Shown here in pieces: positions 13,301 to 23,918 of a DNA stretch of 64,000 bases. The notes beneath the pieces are model-generated. The model ran no database searches, was not told where the DNA came from, and saw only the letters and a list, made by a program, of their open reading frames with translations. The stretch lies in the NCBI GenBank assembly GCA_016748015.1, contig JAAOMT010000439.1:433170-497169 (forward strand). The letters are read 5' to 3'. This DNA comes from Geosiphon pyriformis. Lineage: Eukaryota > Glomeromycota > Glomeromycetes > Archaeosporales > Geosiphonaceae. The stretch's first letter is position 1, and each line of letters begins with the position of its first letter. The position numbers and the translations under genes were made by a program.

Positions 13301-15223
13301 GTGCACTTTCTGAAAAAAGTTTTTTGGTTTTTTATCTGTTCTTATCTTTTATTTTGCTTGGTTTTCACAATTTTTCAACTCACCAATCTCTTTATTGTCC
13401 CTTTAGTGTTTGATGCTGTCAACACTATGTCCACAAAAAAATTGGCCAGAGATGTCACTACGAGCTCTGTAAGTGAAAGTCTAAGGCAAAAACCTAAGGT
13501 TTTGCTTGGCAAAATCAAACACTCAGGTGATGAAGCTGATTTAACTTACAAACTACCTGTAAGCACTTCTGGTCAATATGAGAATATAGATACCTCTTAC
13601 AATGAAAAGTTGGAGTATAAGATAGACAAAAGACATGAGCTATGATGCTGGCAGTGAGAGTGATGGGCAGTTGGACTCTTGTACCAACACCCCAAAGGCA
13701 AAATGTTTTGACTCTGGTACGGTAAATGCTCTATCTCTGGGCCTTTGTGATTTTGGCTCAGCCATTAATGACTTTGATATGGGCTTATCTCCCCCTGTTT
13801 CTTTGAGACCCCCTCATTGTCCTGTTGTTTCTGTCAAGAAAAAACTCTGTTTTGAACCTACCAAATCTTTTGCACTTGACATTGGTCTGTTGGCTGTTCC
13901 TAGAAGTACTTTATGTGACAAACTCAAGGGTGTTAAGTCACTATTCTACAAAATTGACAGTTTTGGAAATGCATTGACTTCTTCGAAATTTCCAGACATC
14001 ATTTGAGCATCTTTTACATCTGATTCCAGTTTCGCTATGGCTAAACAATTGGCTGTGTCTAAGAATTTTGTCGTCAACACTAATCTCAAAAAAATTGGCA
14101 TACATTCAGATCGGAAAATTGTTATCAAGGAAATTTCAGTCGATCTGCCCAAATCAGCAATCAAATCTGTTTTGGTTAAGTATAGAAAAATTTTTTCAAT
14201 CAAAGTGCAGCTTATTGGCCTTTAACAGAAAGTGCTAGTGGAATTCAAAAGTTCTCAAGTCACTGATCTGATTGCGTCTAAATGGTCAATCTTGCTAAAT
14301 AAGGATTTGGTGCATGTTACCAAAGCCAATACTGACAAACAAACGTGAGATTTAAGAGACACTATCATGCTCTTCTATACACTCTGCCAATAGGCATGAC
14401 TGCCCACAATCTCTCAGACTTGGTCCAGTTGTATGGTGGGAAAACTTACTATATTTCTAGGAATTTAGTATCTTATGCACAAGTCTACTGTACTGTCATA
14501 TGTTTTGATTTTAATAATGCCAAAGAAGCTGCCATTTGCTCTATGCTAGTGTTTAGGGGTGTCAACCTTATTTGGGCTGGTTTGTCTTCTTCTAAGTGTA
14601 CTGCATGTGAGAATTTTGGTTACGTTTCGTCTAACTGTGAAAGTAGTGAGAAAAACAGTGGACAGAGTTCTAGGAAAAAAAGATTTCTCTGTTTTGATTT
14701 GAATAAGAGGTGCCTTGTGCTCATTTATGCCAAAAAGCAGGCATCTGTATCTTGTCCAGTATTCTTCAGTGGTATGACTTAGGCTTTTGTGGTAAGTGGC
14801 TCCCCTAAAAATTCATATTCTATACCATTTGTTGGGAACAATTTGAGCATAGGTTTAGTTGACAGTTTGATGCCTGCAGTTACAATTCTGGCTTTGTGTG
14901 TTAGTGTTCTCAAGCATTTGCTTGAGAATGTGTTGGATCAGGTAATAAACATTTCACATAAACTGGACAGGTTGTTGGCTATTTTGTTAGTGAATTTTGC
15001 TGTTCCATCCTCTCCCGAACATAATCCTGTGTTGGACATGACTGTTGACACTTTATTGTTCGTTTTCCCTGTGCCTAGTGTGATCACTGCCATCTCACAA
15101 GAAATTTCTTCAAGTGGTGCTCATGTTTTAACTGCAAAAGTAGGTGGCCTGGAGGCTAATCTGGCAGTTCTGGAGAATTTAGTTAAGGCGATATTGAATA
15201 AATTGAACTCTTTTACAGGATAA
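13301..15223 (+). pseudogene. LINE L2 N-terminal part: RRM-like region and CCHC knuckle
   Basis: The family start is probably the ATG at 13427 (MSTKKLARDV); an in-frame ATG at 13301 adds a hydrophobic stretch. A frame shift near 13640 moves reading to a second frame. Next comes an RRM-like portion (about 14040-14340, with IKEISVDLPKSA and KVQLIGL) broken by stops at 14223-14225 and near 14348. The block at 14345-14782 carries TLPIGMTAHNLSDLV and a degenerate knuckle, CTACENFGYVSSNC, where the usual His is Tyr. 14789-15223 is a Leu/Val-rich, coiled-coil-like stretch. The expected role is RNA binding as part of the LINE ribonucleoprotein. Confidence 0.75.
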
Positions 15224-16588
15224 TATTATTAGATGGCACATGGTTTCAAATAATGATATTTCAATAGTTACTGAGACTAAGCTTTGCTTCAGCATCAAGC
15301 CTTGGATTGTGAATAAGTTTCTTAGTATAAAAGTGTTTACTTCAGGTCTAGATGTTGGGTTTTTGGGTGTGGGCATGGCTTTAATCATGAATGAGAAGTT
15401 AACCAAACATGTTTCAAAAATCTCTGAAATTCTGGACAGACTTTTGATGATTTGTTTGTTATTCAAAAACAAACAATCTGTTTCTGTGTTGGGTTTATAT
15501 GTGGAGGCTTCTCTGAATAAGCATATAATTTAGGCTGGTCTTGTCAATTTCTTTATAGCCAGAGCTTGTAATAAAAGTACTTTTGTTATTTTGGGTGGTA
15601 ATTTCAATGAGAATAAGAACAAACGTAGCTTTAGCTTTAGTAAGTGTGTGGATTTTGGTCTAGTCAATACATTGGTTAACAGTTTTCACATTAAGGCTTC
15701 TACTTGGAGGAATTTCAGGGGTGTTGAAAGGACTATTAATTACATTTTTGTTTCTCAAAGTTTGAGCAATGCTTTAGTAAAGAGGTGTGTTGTTGATGTG
15801 AATGAATTTTTTAACACTGATCATAGTTCTGTTCAAATCACAATTGGTCTTGGTGGAATTTTGGATCCTCTTTTAAGAACTATTCATGTTCAAGCCAATA
15901 AAAACAAGTGAAAGTTTAATGTCAAAAATGCTGATGAGATTAAATGGAAGTGGTATAGAATTGCATCTTGTGATAATTTTGCCATGTTTTCTGATAAGTT
16001 TACAGACTCTTATAGCTTATCTGATCTGGATAGCATGTAGAGTATTATTCACAAAGCCATTTGTTTTTCAGCGAATGAAGTTTTCTCAAAGATCTGGTCT
16101 AAAAATTTTGATAGTGATTTTACCAAGAGCTCTTTGCACTATCATAGATTGAAACTTTTGGTTTCTAAGTTGATGAAGGCTTCATGTTCTGTGTTGTCAA
16201 TTGAATTTGTCTCTTTGTTGAATGTTTGGGTATCTTTGGACTCTGTTAATGCTTCTATTATTAAATCTTTTTTTCTTTTGGGATCTCATTTTGATGCTAT
16301 TAGATCAGCTTTGGCAAAAGTTAGAAAGTCTTATTGTTCCCTCAAAATAATAGAATCAAAACATGCTAGGAACTCTCAAATCAGGCTAGCAATTGACAAA
16401 AAGATAGAGAACTTTGAATTAAATAAAGACCAAACTATTAGAAATGTACTTGAGCGGCCATTTCACAAAGTCACATTGAATTATTTGGTTGTGGATGAAG
16501 ATCTCATTTTGAAGCCTGGTTTGGTCAAGAGTCATGTCAATAGAATTATGGAGAGCTGGACTAAAAAGTATATAACAGCTAATAACAT
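15224..16588 (+). pseudogene. LINE L2 endonuclease (APE type) and start of reverse transcriptase region
   Basis: An APE-like endonuclease spans about 15225-15900: SIVTETKL (conserved Glu kept), ILGGNFNEN (normally GDFN; the Asp is Asn), RTINYIFVS (normally IDY; Asp to Asn) and NTDHSSV (catalytic DH kept). The hinge joining it to the N-terminal part is shortened and out of frame near 15220. From 15886 the linker to the RT continues through ORFs at 15886-16152 and 16134-16646, the latter running into LTR A at 16589. Stops and frame changes make it inactive. Confidence 0.78.
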
Positions 16589-17523
16589 TGTTACTAGAGA
16601 TTTTTGGTCTCTTTTCTTGAATGTTGTTGATGCCTGTTTGCTGTGAATTCACGTTTTCTGGATGTGGTTGAACCTCCAGTAACTGAATTTATCTTCAAAT
16701 TATCTTCTATAATTTGAACTGCTGGGCTTATAAGTGGAATAGCCAATTCCTTGCCAGTTACTTTATGTAGTTATGTTGTAGTAAACGTCAACTTTTTCCT
16801 AAGAATTGCTTGTCTAGAAGCTTACTAAAATGTATAGTTACTTTGCTGTGAAAGTCAACTCTTCTACAGGAATCTTGTCTGTAGACTACCCTAATGATTG
16901 TAATAAGAAAAGAAAAGAAAAGAAAAATAAAAGAAATGTAAAAGAAATAGAATTTTGTCAAAAGAAACATTTTTTATCCAGGCCTGAAGTCACTAACAGA
17001 TTATTGAAATTGGTAGCTAATCAATTTCAAAACTTTTAGTTGGGTTTTGAGAATTTTCCAAGTGCAATAATTAAAGAATTTGGTTTTTTGAATTATTTAA
17101 TATTTATTTCTTTTTGTGTGTGTAGGAATGGTTCTAAGTAATAAATCTAAAGCAAGATACATTTTCTCAAAGAGAGAAGTTCTTCTTTTATACAACTTGT
17201 CATAACACTATTCTATGAACTTGAACTTTGTTATTTTCTACAATTTCGCTGAACTAAAGATACATTTCGGCAAACTACAAGTTATTTCTGCAAACTATTA
17301 GATATTTCGGTAAACTATCAATTATTTCAGCGAATTTCTATAAATTTCGGCAAACTTTTGAATGTTATATAGTTCAAGGTATTGCATAATTGATCATCGC
17401 AATTAGGTTACATTTGTTGTGTACAATTTGGGTTATTAATTAAATGATAATATATGCTAATTAATGATAGGAATTATAAGATAGTTTCATGCTAAATAAT
17501 ATCTCTAATTTTGTCTGGTAACA
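16589..17523 (-). repeat. 3' LTR of element A
   Basis: 935 bp, bounded by TGTTAC...GTAACA on the plus strand. It contains a degenerate 20-bp repeat array in U3 (about 17260-17360) with ATTTCGG cores, a TATAAAAG box on the minus strand (near 17190), a purine-rich AAGAA tract in plus-strand reading (about 16910-16950) and the hairpin TTCAAATTAT/ATAATTTGAA (16694-16718). The last codons of ORF3 lie inside it. Confidence 0.92.
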
Positions 17524-18220
17524 TAACCTCCTCCTCAAGACTGAGCTCCATCGAAGTCCAAGTACTGTTTGTTATTTCCAGATAATAATCCAAAATTATT
17601 GAAGAAATTTGGTCTGAAAATTGTTGAAATTTCAGTTCTGTGAGCTTTTCAATGTATTGAATCTTCAAAGGTTGAAAAATTGGATTTTGTAGTACGTTTT
17701 CACAGATATAAAATAGGTCATAAAGTCTAAGAGCAGCTCTGAGCCTGTAGCAACTGTTTGTTGATCCAGCTGTTGTCTTGAATTCGTTGTAGAGTTGTTT
17801 CTGAATAGCTTCTTTTGTGAGATTTGCTGTTGTAAGTTCCAGTTTCCGTTCGTAGAGTGTTTTTCCAATGTGAAAATATCTATAGATTGGAGGATATTCA
17901 GTGTTTTCCTCATTGAGGCACAGTTGAAGTCTTTGTTGAATTGTAGCATTTGGTGGAATACTAATCGGAGTGAGCATTAGATTTTCTCTTAAAGCAAGCT
18001 TTAAAAGTTCTGGCAGGTGAATTCCAGTATAACTTTTTGTGTTCTTTTTATACAGGTGATATTTTTGTGAATTTGGGGCTAAATTTGTAACTACTTCTGT
18101 TTGGGTATAATTAATATGGTTTCTAGTAACAATAATGGACAATTCGGGTATTGTTTTTAAAGCTAACATTAGTTTTTGAGATAATTGTTGAATGTTTTGA
18201 GGAATAGTCATTATAAGCAA
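17492..18220 (-). CDS. ORF3 of element A: conserved unknown protein, 242 aa, open
   Basis: I recognise no known family. The frame is intact from ATG at 18220 to a stop at 17492, and about 10 C-terminal codons lie inside the 3' LTR. The product is Gln/Leu-rich and looks soluble, with no signal peptide or membrane segment. Visible landmarks are IPQNIQQLSQKL near the start, LPELLKLAL (about residue 90), PPNATIQQRLQLCL, a central YRLRAALRLYDLF and the acidic tail SLEEEVMLPD. The polypurine tract encodes the EEE. B, C and D have homologues at the same place, so it was maintained during the family's spread. Its position is that of env in retroviruses, but nothing suggests an envelope protein. An accessory or capsid-related role is possible but unsupported. 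Confidence 0.8.
   Translation of the reverse strand: MLIMTIPQNIQQLSQKLMLALKTIPELSIIVTRNHINYTQTEVVTNLAPNSQKYHLYKKNTKSYTGIHLPELLKLALRENLMLTPISIPPNATIQQRLQLCLNEENTEYPPIYRYFHIGKTLYERKLELTTANLTKEAIQKQLYNEFKTTAGSTNSCYRLRAALRLYDLFYICENVLQNPIFQPLKIQYIEKLTELKFQQFSDQISSIILDYYLEITNSTWTSMELSLEEEVMLPDKIRDII
17526..17536 (-). promoter_or_regulatory. Polypurine tract of element A
   Basis: Minus-strand GAGGAGGAGG sits 3-4 bases upstream of the 3' LTR edge at 17523, where the plus-strand primer of an LTR element is expected. It doubles as Glu codons of ORF3. Confidence 0.7.
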
Positions 18221-18355
18221 TTTGAAATAAAAGAAAATTATTTTATTTTATTTATTTATTTATTTTTTGGTGCATGGGTTTTTATGTTATTTTTGTTTTG
18301 TTTTTGTGAGATTGTTTCTAAATTATAAGAAGATAACTATAATAATAAATTTAAA

Positions 18356-19741
18356 TTAAGTGTTCAAGTTGGGAGGCTGTTCAATGACAACTACTGGTTC
18401 TAAATTTCGGAGAATGTCTTTGGGATTGATTAAAGGGGAATGTGTACTAATTTGTGAAATTAATGGTTCAGGATTGTTTCTGAAATTATAGTGTTTCAAA
18501 CAATCTCCATGTACAACTTTTGCTAGAATTTTGTCATCAAGTCTTAGCTTGTATGATCCATTGCCTAAAACTTTATGGATAAAGAATAGTCCATCCCATT
18601 TATTTTCAAATTTTCCACTCCATTGTTTTTCAGCTTTAGTTCTGTGTAAGAGAACTTTGTTTCCGATTTTAAATTTATTGGTGACTGGAGGCAATTTGTC
18701 ATCATGCCGTTCTTTTTGTCGAGCTTAGGAGTTTTCAATATGGGTGGCTGCTATTCATTATTTTCCTTCCAACGTGCTAAGCAGAGTGTAGATTCCTCAT
18801 TAAAGTGTTTCCTGAAAATTGTTTTTATTGATTGGTTGTGCTGGGTATGTTTCTACTGTGAACTTAATTGGTAGCATTGCTGTCCTTCCATAAGTTAAAT
18901 TAAATGGTGTGTGTTTTGTGGTATCTTGTTTTAGTGTTCTATATGCTAGTAACACTGATGAAATAAAGATATCTCATTCTTGTTCAAAATCGGTTGAGAC
19001 TTTGGCTAATGACTCACACAATGTTCTGTTAAAACATTTCACAAGTCTATTTGTTTGTGGATGGTAGGGCGAAGACAGAGGTCTTTTAACATTGAATCGT
19101 TTGCAAATTTCTTGTATTAGGTTGTTCACAAAATGTGTCCCCTGATCAGATAAAAGTTCAATTGGACATCTGTGTCTACAAATGATGTCTTTGTAGATAA
19201 AATTTGCTACTAATTTCACATCTGCTCGTTGAATGGCTCTGGCTTTGGGCCATTTAATAAGATAGTCTACAGCTACTGTAATATAATGGTTTCCTTGAGT
19301 GGTGATAGATAATGGTTCAACTAAATCGATACCAACTTGGTTAAAGAGTTGTCCAACTTTAATTGGATTTAATGGTTCAGTAGGACATGTTCCTCCTCTT
19401 TTTTGACAATTATCACAAGATTCGACATATTCGTGAATGTCTTTCCTCATTCAAGGCCAAAAGTAGTATTCTAGTGTTCTTTGGGTGGCGCTATCTTTTC
19501 CAAAGTGTGCTGATGAAGGATCTGAGTGCATATTGTATAATATGGTCTCTTTTTCCTGTTCTTGTATTAATCTGAGTGGTTTGTCTGGGTTTTTGAAATT
19601 TCGATAATAAATAATATTGTTGTATAGAAAATATTGTTTGGCTTGTTGTTGTAGTCGATGTTTTTCATCTGGAGACCAATTTGTTGGGATTGTTAATGTT
19701 TCCAAATATTGTTTGAGATTGTTGTAGTTTTTTGAATTCAT
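18356..19741 (-). pseudogene. Integrase of element A with C-terminal tail
   Basis: The sequence runs from MNSKNYNN (19741) to the pol stop at 18356. The N-terminal zinc-binding part is H...H (MHSDPSSAHFG) and CDNCQKR. The catalytic core shows VAVDYLIKWP (first Asp), LSDQGTHF (second Asp) and, where the third acidic residue belongs, RLVKCFN: the Glu seen in B (VERF) is Lys. The C-terminal segment at 18694-18356 has KVLLHRTKAEKQWSGKFENKW...YKLRLDD, a GPY/F-like module. Stops are TGA at the WP/MRKD site (19448-19450) and after FEQE (18974-18976), where B has TGG. It cannot work in one piece. Confidence 0.85.
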
Positions 19742-19792
19742 TGTTTGTTGGCTCTTTTGGTTGGTTAAATTGAGTGTTGGTTTTTGTTTTCT

Positions 19793-21194
19793 AATCTTGT
19801 CTCATTCTGGAGAGACAGTTAACATTGGTGTGGAGTTTTCCTGGTTTGTGATGTATTATGTATTGATAGTTTGCTAGAAATCCTGTCCATCAAGTTTGTT
19901 TTGCATTCAGCTGAGTATTTTTGTTCTGAAGCCATTTGAGTCCAATATTATCAGTGATAATATCAAATTCTTTAGGCCTGAGATAAAGGTTGAAGTGGTG
20001 TAGGGCCCAAATTACGGCTGCTGTTTTTAGTTCTGTGGCAGGGTAGTTTTTCTCAGCTGGTTTTAATGTTCTGCTAGCATAAGCAATTACTCACTCATTT
20101 CCATTGTCATCTAGTTGTGATAAGATGGCACCAAAGGCAGTATATAAAGCATCTGTAGCTAGTTGAAATCGGTTGCTAAAATCCGGGTAGGCGAGGATTG
20201 GAGCTGTTGTCAGTTTTTCCTTGAGAATTTCAAAAGCTTTTTGGTGTTCAGTAGTCTATTTGTATTCAATGTTTTTGGTGGTGAGCTGGTTGAGGGGTTT
20301 TGCAATTTCCAAGAATCCTTTGATAAACTTCTGATAGTAGGATGCTAATCCTATGAATCCTCTTAGTTCTGTAGTATTTTGTGAAACTTTGAAGTTCTTA
20401 ACAGTACTGATTTTTCCTGGATCTGGTTTGACTTCTTCTTCACTAACTATGTGACCAAGAAAGGCCAGACTTGTTTTTTCAAAATGGCATTTCTCAATGT
20501 TTAGTTTTAATTCTGCTCTATGTAATCGTTGAAAAACTTCTTGCAGGTAAATTAAATGAAGTTCGAAAGATGGGGAATAAACATCAGTGTCATTAAGATA
20601 GACAACTACTGATTTCCAAAGGAGTCCAGCATATACAATATCCATGAGTCTTTGGAATGTTGCTGGCACATTACATAATCCAAAGGGCATTACATTAAAT
20701 TCGTAGTTTTCTTTTTGTGTTGTGAATGCTGTTTTGGGGCAGTTCTTGGGATCCATGGCAACTTGCCAGTATTCGCTTTCTAGGTCTAATGTTGAAAAGT
20801 ATTTAGATTTTTCAAGGGCATCTAACATGTCATCGATTTGCAGAAGAGGGTAAGCATTCCCAATAGTGACACTGTTGAGTTGTCAATAATCAACACAAAA
20901 TTGTATTTTTCCATTCTTCTTTTTAACTAGGACCACTGGTGAGGCTCATGAACTCATTGATGGTTGGATAAGCCCATTGTTAAGCATCTGTTGTATTTCT
21001 TCTCAGATAAATTGGTGGCTTTCTGGAGCAACTCAGTAGGCTTGTTGTTGCCTTGGTTTGGCATCTCCTGTATAGATTTGGTGTTGCACCAAATTGGTTC
21101 TTCCTAAGTCATTGTTGTTTTCAGCAAAGATATTGGCAAAATCTGCAATTAGTTTCTTGAGCTGGTTTTGTTGTTGTGGTTCAAGTTGTCCCAT
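19793..21194 (-). pseudogene. Reverse transcriptase / RNase H of element A
   Basis: The sequence starts at MGQLEPQQQ (21194). RT motifs are LVKKKNGKIQFCVDY, then a TGA in place of the Arg of VDYRQLN, FSTLDLESEYWQVA, FNVMPFGLCNVPATFQ and VVYLNDTDVY, where the catalytic YLDD has become YLND. The open part of RT is at 20828-20256. RNase H follows (ATDALYTAFGAILSQ, ASRTLKPAEKNYPATELE, TDNIGLKWLQ) down to about 19793. Several Arg or Trp codons are TGA. It supplied cDNA synthesis and template RNA removal in the ancestor and is inactive here. Confidence 0.85.
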
Positions 21195-21401
21195 GTTGAT
21201 TTGAGATAGTTTTTCTATAACAATATGGTAGTTTTCGAAACTGGAATTTGGGTTGATTTTTGGTAGTGAATGTTCAATAATTTCAGAAAAATCAGGGACT
21301 GTTTGGGGTAATTTTTGTTGAAAGATGTTACTGTGAATGATTCCAATTTCTAAGTTATTTAATAAAACTATGGGATAATTGTTGGGATTGTAAAAAGTAA
21401 C

Positions 21402-22247
21402 TCAGACTTTCTTTGTTCCTTCTGGAATATAAATGTTTAGAATTAAGATATTATGTTTCAAGCTGATTTGTTCGTTTGATTCAAAAATTTGTTGTGTAGT
21501 TGTTGGCTTTTCACAAATGTAAATTTCAAGGTGTTCTCCAAAGGGTGAAATAGTAATTGGTTGTGGAAGTTGTAAAATCTGGTGAGATTCTTTCTGTTCA
21601 TTGAGAGCTATGTTTACTGGAACTGTAAAATGTTTAGTTGAACCAAAACCTTTTGTTCCTCTTTCGCTTTTTTCCAACTGTTTTCTTTGATTAACTAATT
21701 GTAAACCCAAAATGTTGATTAAGGGTAAATAGATAGCTTGAGCAATTTTTTCAGCATATCCAATTTTGAAAGGTTTATCAGTTTCATTTTGTAACATGAC
21801 TGTGATGTTTCCTGTGTATTCAGCATCGATGATTCCTCCTCTAACATTGATTCTTTTGCTTGCCAAGGATGATTGAGAAGCAATTTGAACCATTGCTCCT
21901 GGTGGGATTTCGAGGGCAATTTTGAGGTTAATTTTTGTAAAAGGTTTGGGTTTGAGAGTAAGAGTATTTTTTCCTGAATATCTTAGATCATATCCAGTAT
22001 CAATCTCGTGGGCTTTTTCTGGTTTTATTTCTTGTCCATTGTTGTTGAAATATTTGAGTTGTAAAGCAGACTGATTTTCGATGAGATAGGTAAGTGTTGT
22101 CTCAATTTTTTCTGTCGCTTCAAGTTCTCTGAATTTAATTTCGTATTCATCATTTTTGCTGGGCAAGGGAATGCTAAGAGTGTAGCATTCAGGACACCAC
22201 TGTTCATCACAAGACATAATGCATTCTTCACATAGCCTAATGTTCAT
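21402..22247 (-). CDS. dUTPase module of element A (trimeric dUTPase fold), 281-aa open segment
   Basis: All five motifs of trimeric dUTPases are present: DTGYDLRYSG (motif 1), ASQSSLASKRI (motif 2, with Gln where element C keeps Arg), RGGIIDAEYTGNITV (motif 3, catalytic Asp kept), GYAEKIAQAIYLP (motif 4) and GTKGFGSTKH (motif 5, imperfect). The enzyme class hydrolyses dUTP to dUMP and so limits uracil in DNA. Here it would act during reverse transcription. The segment starts with MNIRLCEEC...CDEQWCPEC, the end of the Cys-rich module, and stops with TGA right before the RT region. In element C that codon is CGA, so the module was originally part of a polyprotein. Confidence 0.88.
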   Translation of the reverse strand: MNIRLCEECIMSCDEQWCPECYTLSIPLPSKNDEYEIKFRELEATEKIETTLTYLIENQSALQLKYFNNNGQEIKPEKAHEIDTGYDLRYSGKNTLTLKPKPFTKINLKIALEIPPGAMVQIASQSSLASKRINVRGGIIDAEYTGNITVMLQNETDKPFKIGYAEKIAQAIYLPLINILGLQLVNQRKQLEKSERGTKGFGSTKHFTVPVNIALNEQKESHQILQLPQPITISPFGEHLEIYICEKPTTTQQIFESNEQISLKHNILILNIYIPEGTKKV

Positions 22248-22800
22248 TTGCTCTAATTGTTGAATTTGAGCTTCTTGGGTTGAGTAGGTGTGACTTGCGA
22301 TTTAGTGGTAGACTTCTACTTCGTCTTCATAATTGAATCCAGCTAATTCCATGGTATATTCAATATATTCTGCTTCCTTCATTTGGCGAACATCTTCTTT
22401 GGTAGCTCCATTAATTAATGCCATTGCTAAGTCGAAAATTATTTTGGCATCATGGGAGTAGTGATAAAGTTTGTTGAGAGCACTGTTGTATGCTGCATTA
22501 AAGAGTGTTCCTCTTTTTACTTTTTCTGAAATTGATAAAGCATATTGGCAGGTCTGATTGCAGACTTCTTCTCTCATGGCTACATCAATCCAATTGCATT
22601 CTTCTGGTAGCATATCTCCACAAGTCAAACAAGGGGTGTTGTTCTATTTTCCGCTCTTTTTTATTAGATGACCCCATCATTCTCTGTGGCAAGCCTTGCA
22701 GTAATAACAAGTATGATTTTCATATTTTTCTTCAGGTGAAATGCAGGCTCCCATTGACAATAGTTTCTTGTGGCAGTCCTTACATTTAAGGGGAATATAG
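22150..22800 (-). pseudogene. Cysteine-rich module between protease and dUTPase, element A
   Basis: Four or more CxxC-type pairs are strung together: LKCKDCHKKL, TCYYCKACHRE, PCLTCGDM, EVCNQTC, LCEECIM and DEQWCPEC. A helical-looking stretch of about 90 residues (AYNSALNKLYHYSHDAK...) lies between them. This looks like one or two zinc-binding domains. I know of no standard Ty3/gypsy domain at this place. It is broken here by TGA after CHRE (22677-22679) and TAA after VEVYH (22302-22304). The same block occurs in B, C and D. A role in nucleic-acid binding or particle assembly would be a guess. Confidence 0.7.
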
Positions 22801-23591
22801 GGGCGTTGTTTCCTTGGTTCAGGTTTTGAGTAAGGGATATTCCATTCAGTGGTTTCAGGTTCAGAGTGTGGGGTAAAATGTTCTTGTTCTGTTTCATCAG
22901 CCCAGTTGGACGTTGATCCAAGAGCCATGAATGTTTCAATGAGGGGTTTTTTCTCTTCCAGTTCAAATTCAAAAGCTGGGGCTTTTTCAGAGCATTTGTT
23001 GAATGTACCACAAGTGGCAGGTACCCGAGCTTGTTGTCCTTGGTAGGAGATTGTTAATTCTTGTGTTTCCCAATTCAGATTAGTATTGGCTTTTTGAAGC
23101 CAATCATTTCTGACAAGAGCTTGGTACTGGGGTGTGTCCATTACAAGAACTTTGACTGAAATGGTGATTCCATCAAGAGTGAACAGAAAATTGTCAATTT
23201 CTCCTACTGGGGTCTTTTTCATGCCATCAGCAGTGACGATTACTGTTTGAGCTGGTCAGTCGACATTTCTTTTCAACTGTTGTATTAACTGGTAGGTGAT
23301 AATGCTTCTGGTGGATCCACTGTCTAGGATCAAGCAAATTGTCTTTCCTTCGACTTTAGTTTTAGTGTACATGGCTGTAATTGCTTTTTGTTCATTGGCA
23401 GCTGCATTACTAAGCAGAAATGGTGACTTATTTGCTTTGAACTCAAAAGAGAATATATCTGAAAGGTTAGCGTTTTCAGCAATTCTGGCTGGTGGGATTG
23501 TGGTGGGAGTATAGGAAGAGTTTTGTTGTTGTTGTGCTACAGCTCTACCTTCCGAAGGTGCAGTATGGTGAAAATTCTGTTCTTCTGGCAT
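22677..23591 (-). pseudogene. Aspartic protease region of element A
   Basis: The retropepsin-like motif is ICLILDSGSTRSIITYQLI (active-site D-S-G), preceded by FLLSNAAANEQKAITAMYT and followed by PVGEIDNFLFTLDG and VLVMDTPQYQALVRNDWL. In Ty3/gypsy elements this enzyme cuts the Gag-Pol polyprotein. It is split by a TGA at 23256-23258 at an Arg position (element D keeps NRPAQT). The start given is MPEEQ at 23591, but in the working element it was probably made by fusion to gag through the linker at 23600-23918. Confidence 0.82.
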
Positions 23592-23918
23592 TGTTAAATA
23601 ACTGGATTGAGTATGGTAGTGGTTGGGTCTTGGGTGAGTGAAATTTCGGGGAGCTAATTGGTTGTTCGAACCGATTCTATTATTGTTTACTTGGTATTGG
23701 TTTTGTGGAGTGAGTTGATTTTGTGTAATCAGTCTTCGAGCAGGTACTGGATAATGTTGTGTAGGTGGTTGCTGGTATTGTTGTTGGATTGGCTGTGAAG
23801 TGGGCTGATAATAGTTATTTTGGTATTGGAGTCTTGGTGGATAGTAAGCTGGTGGTGGCAGTTGATAATAAGATTGCTGTAGTGGAGGGTAACGTTGATT
23901 ACTTCTATTTTGTTGGTC

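Noticed and set aside
17530-18220. ORF3 as an envelope gene
   Set aside because: The position fits env, but there is no signal peptide, no membrane anchor and no cleavage-site-like motif in any of the four copies.
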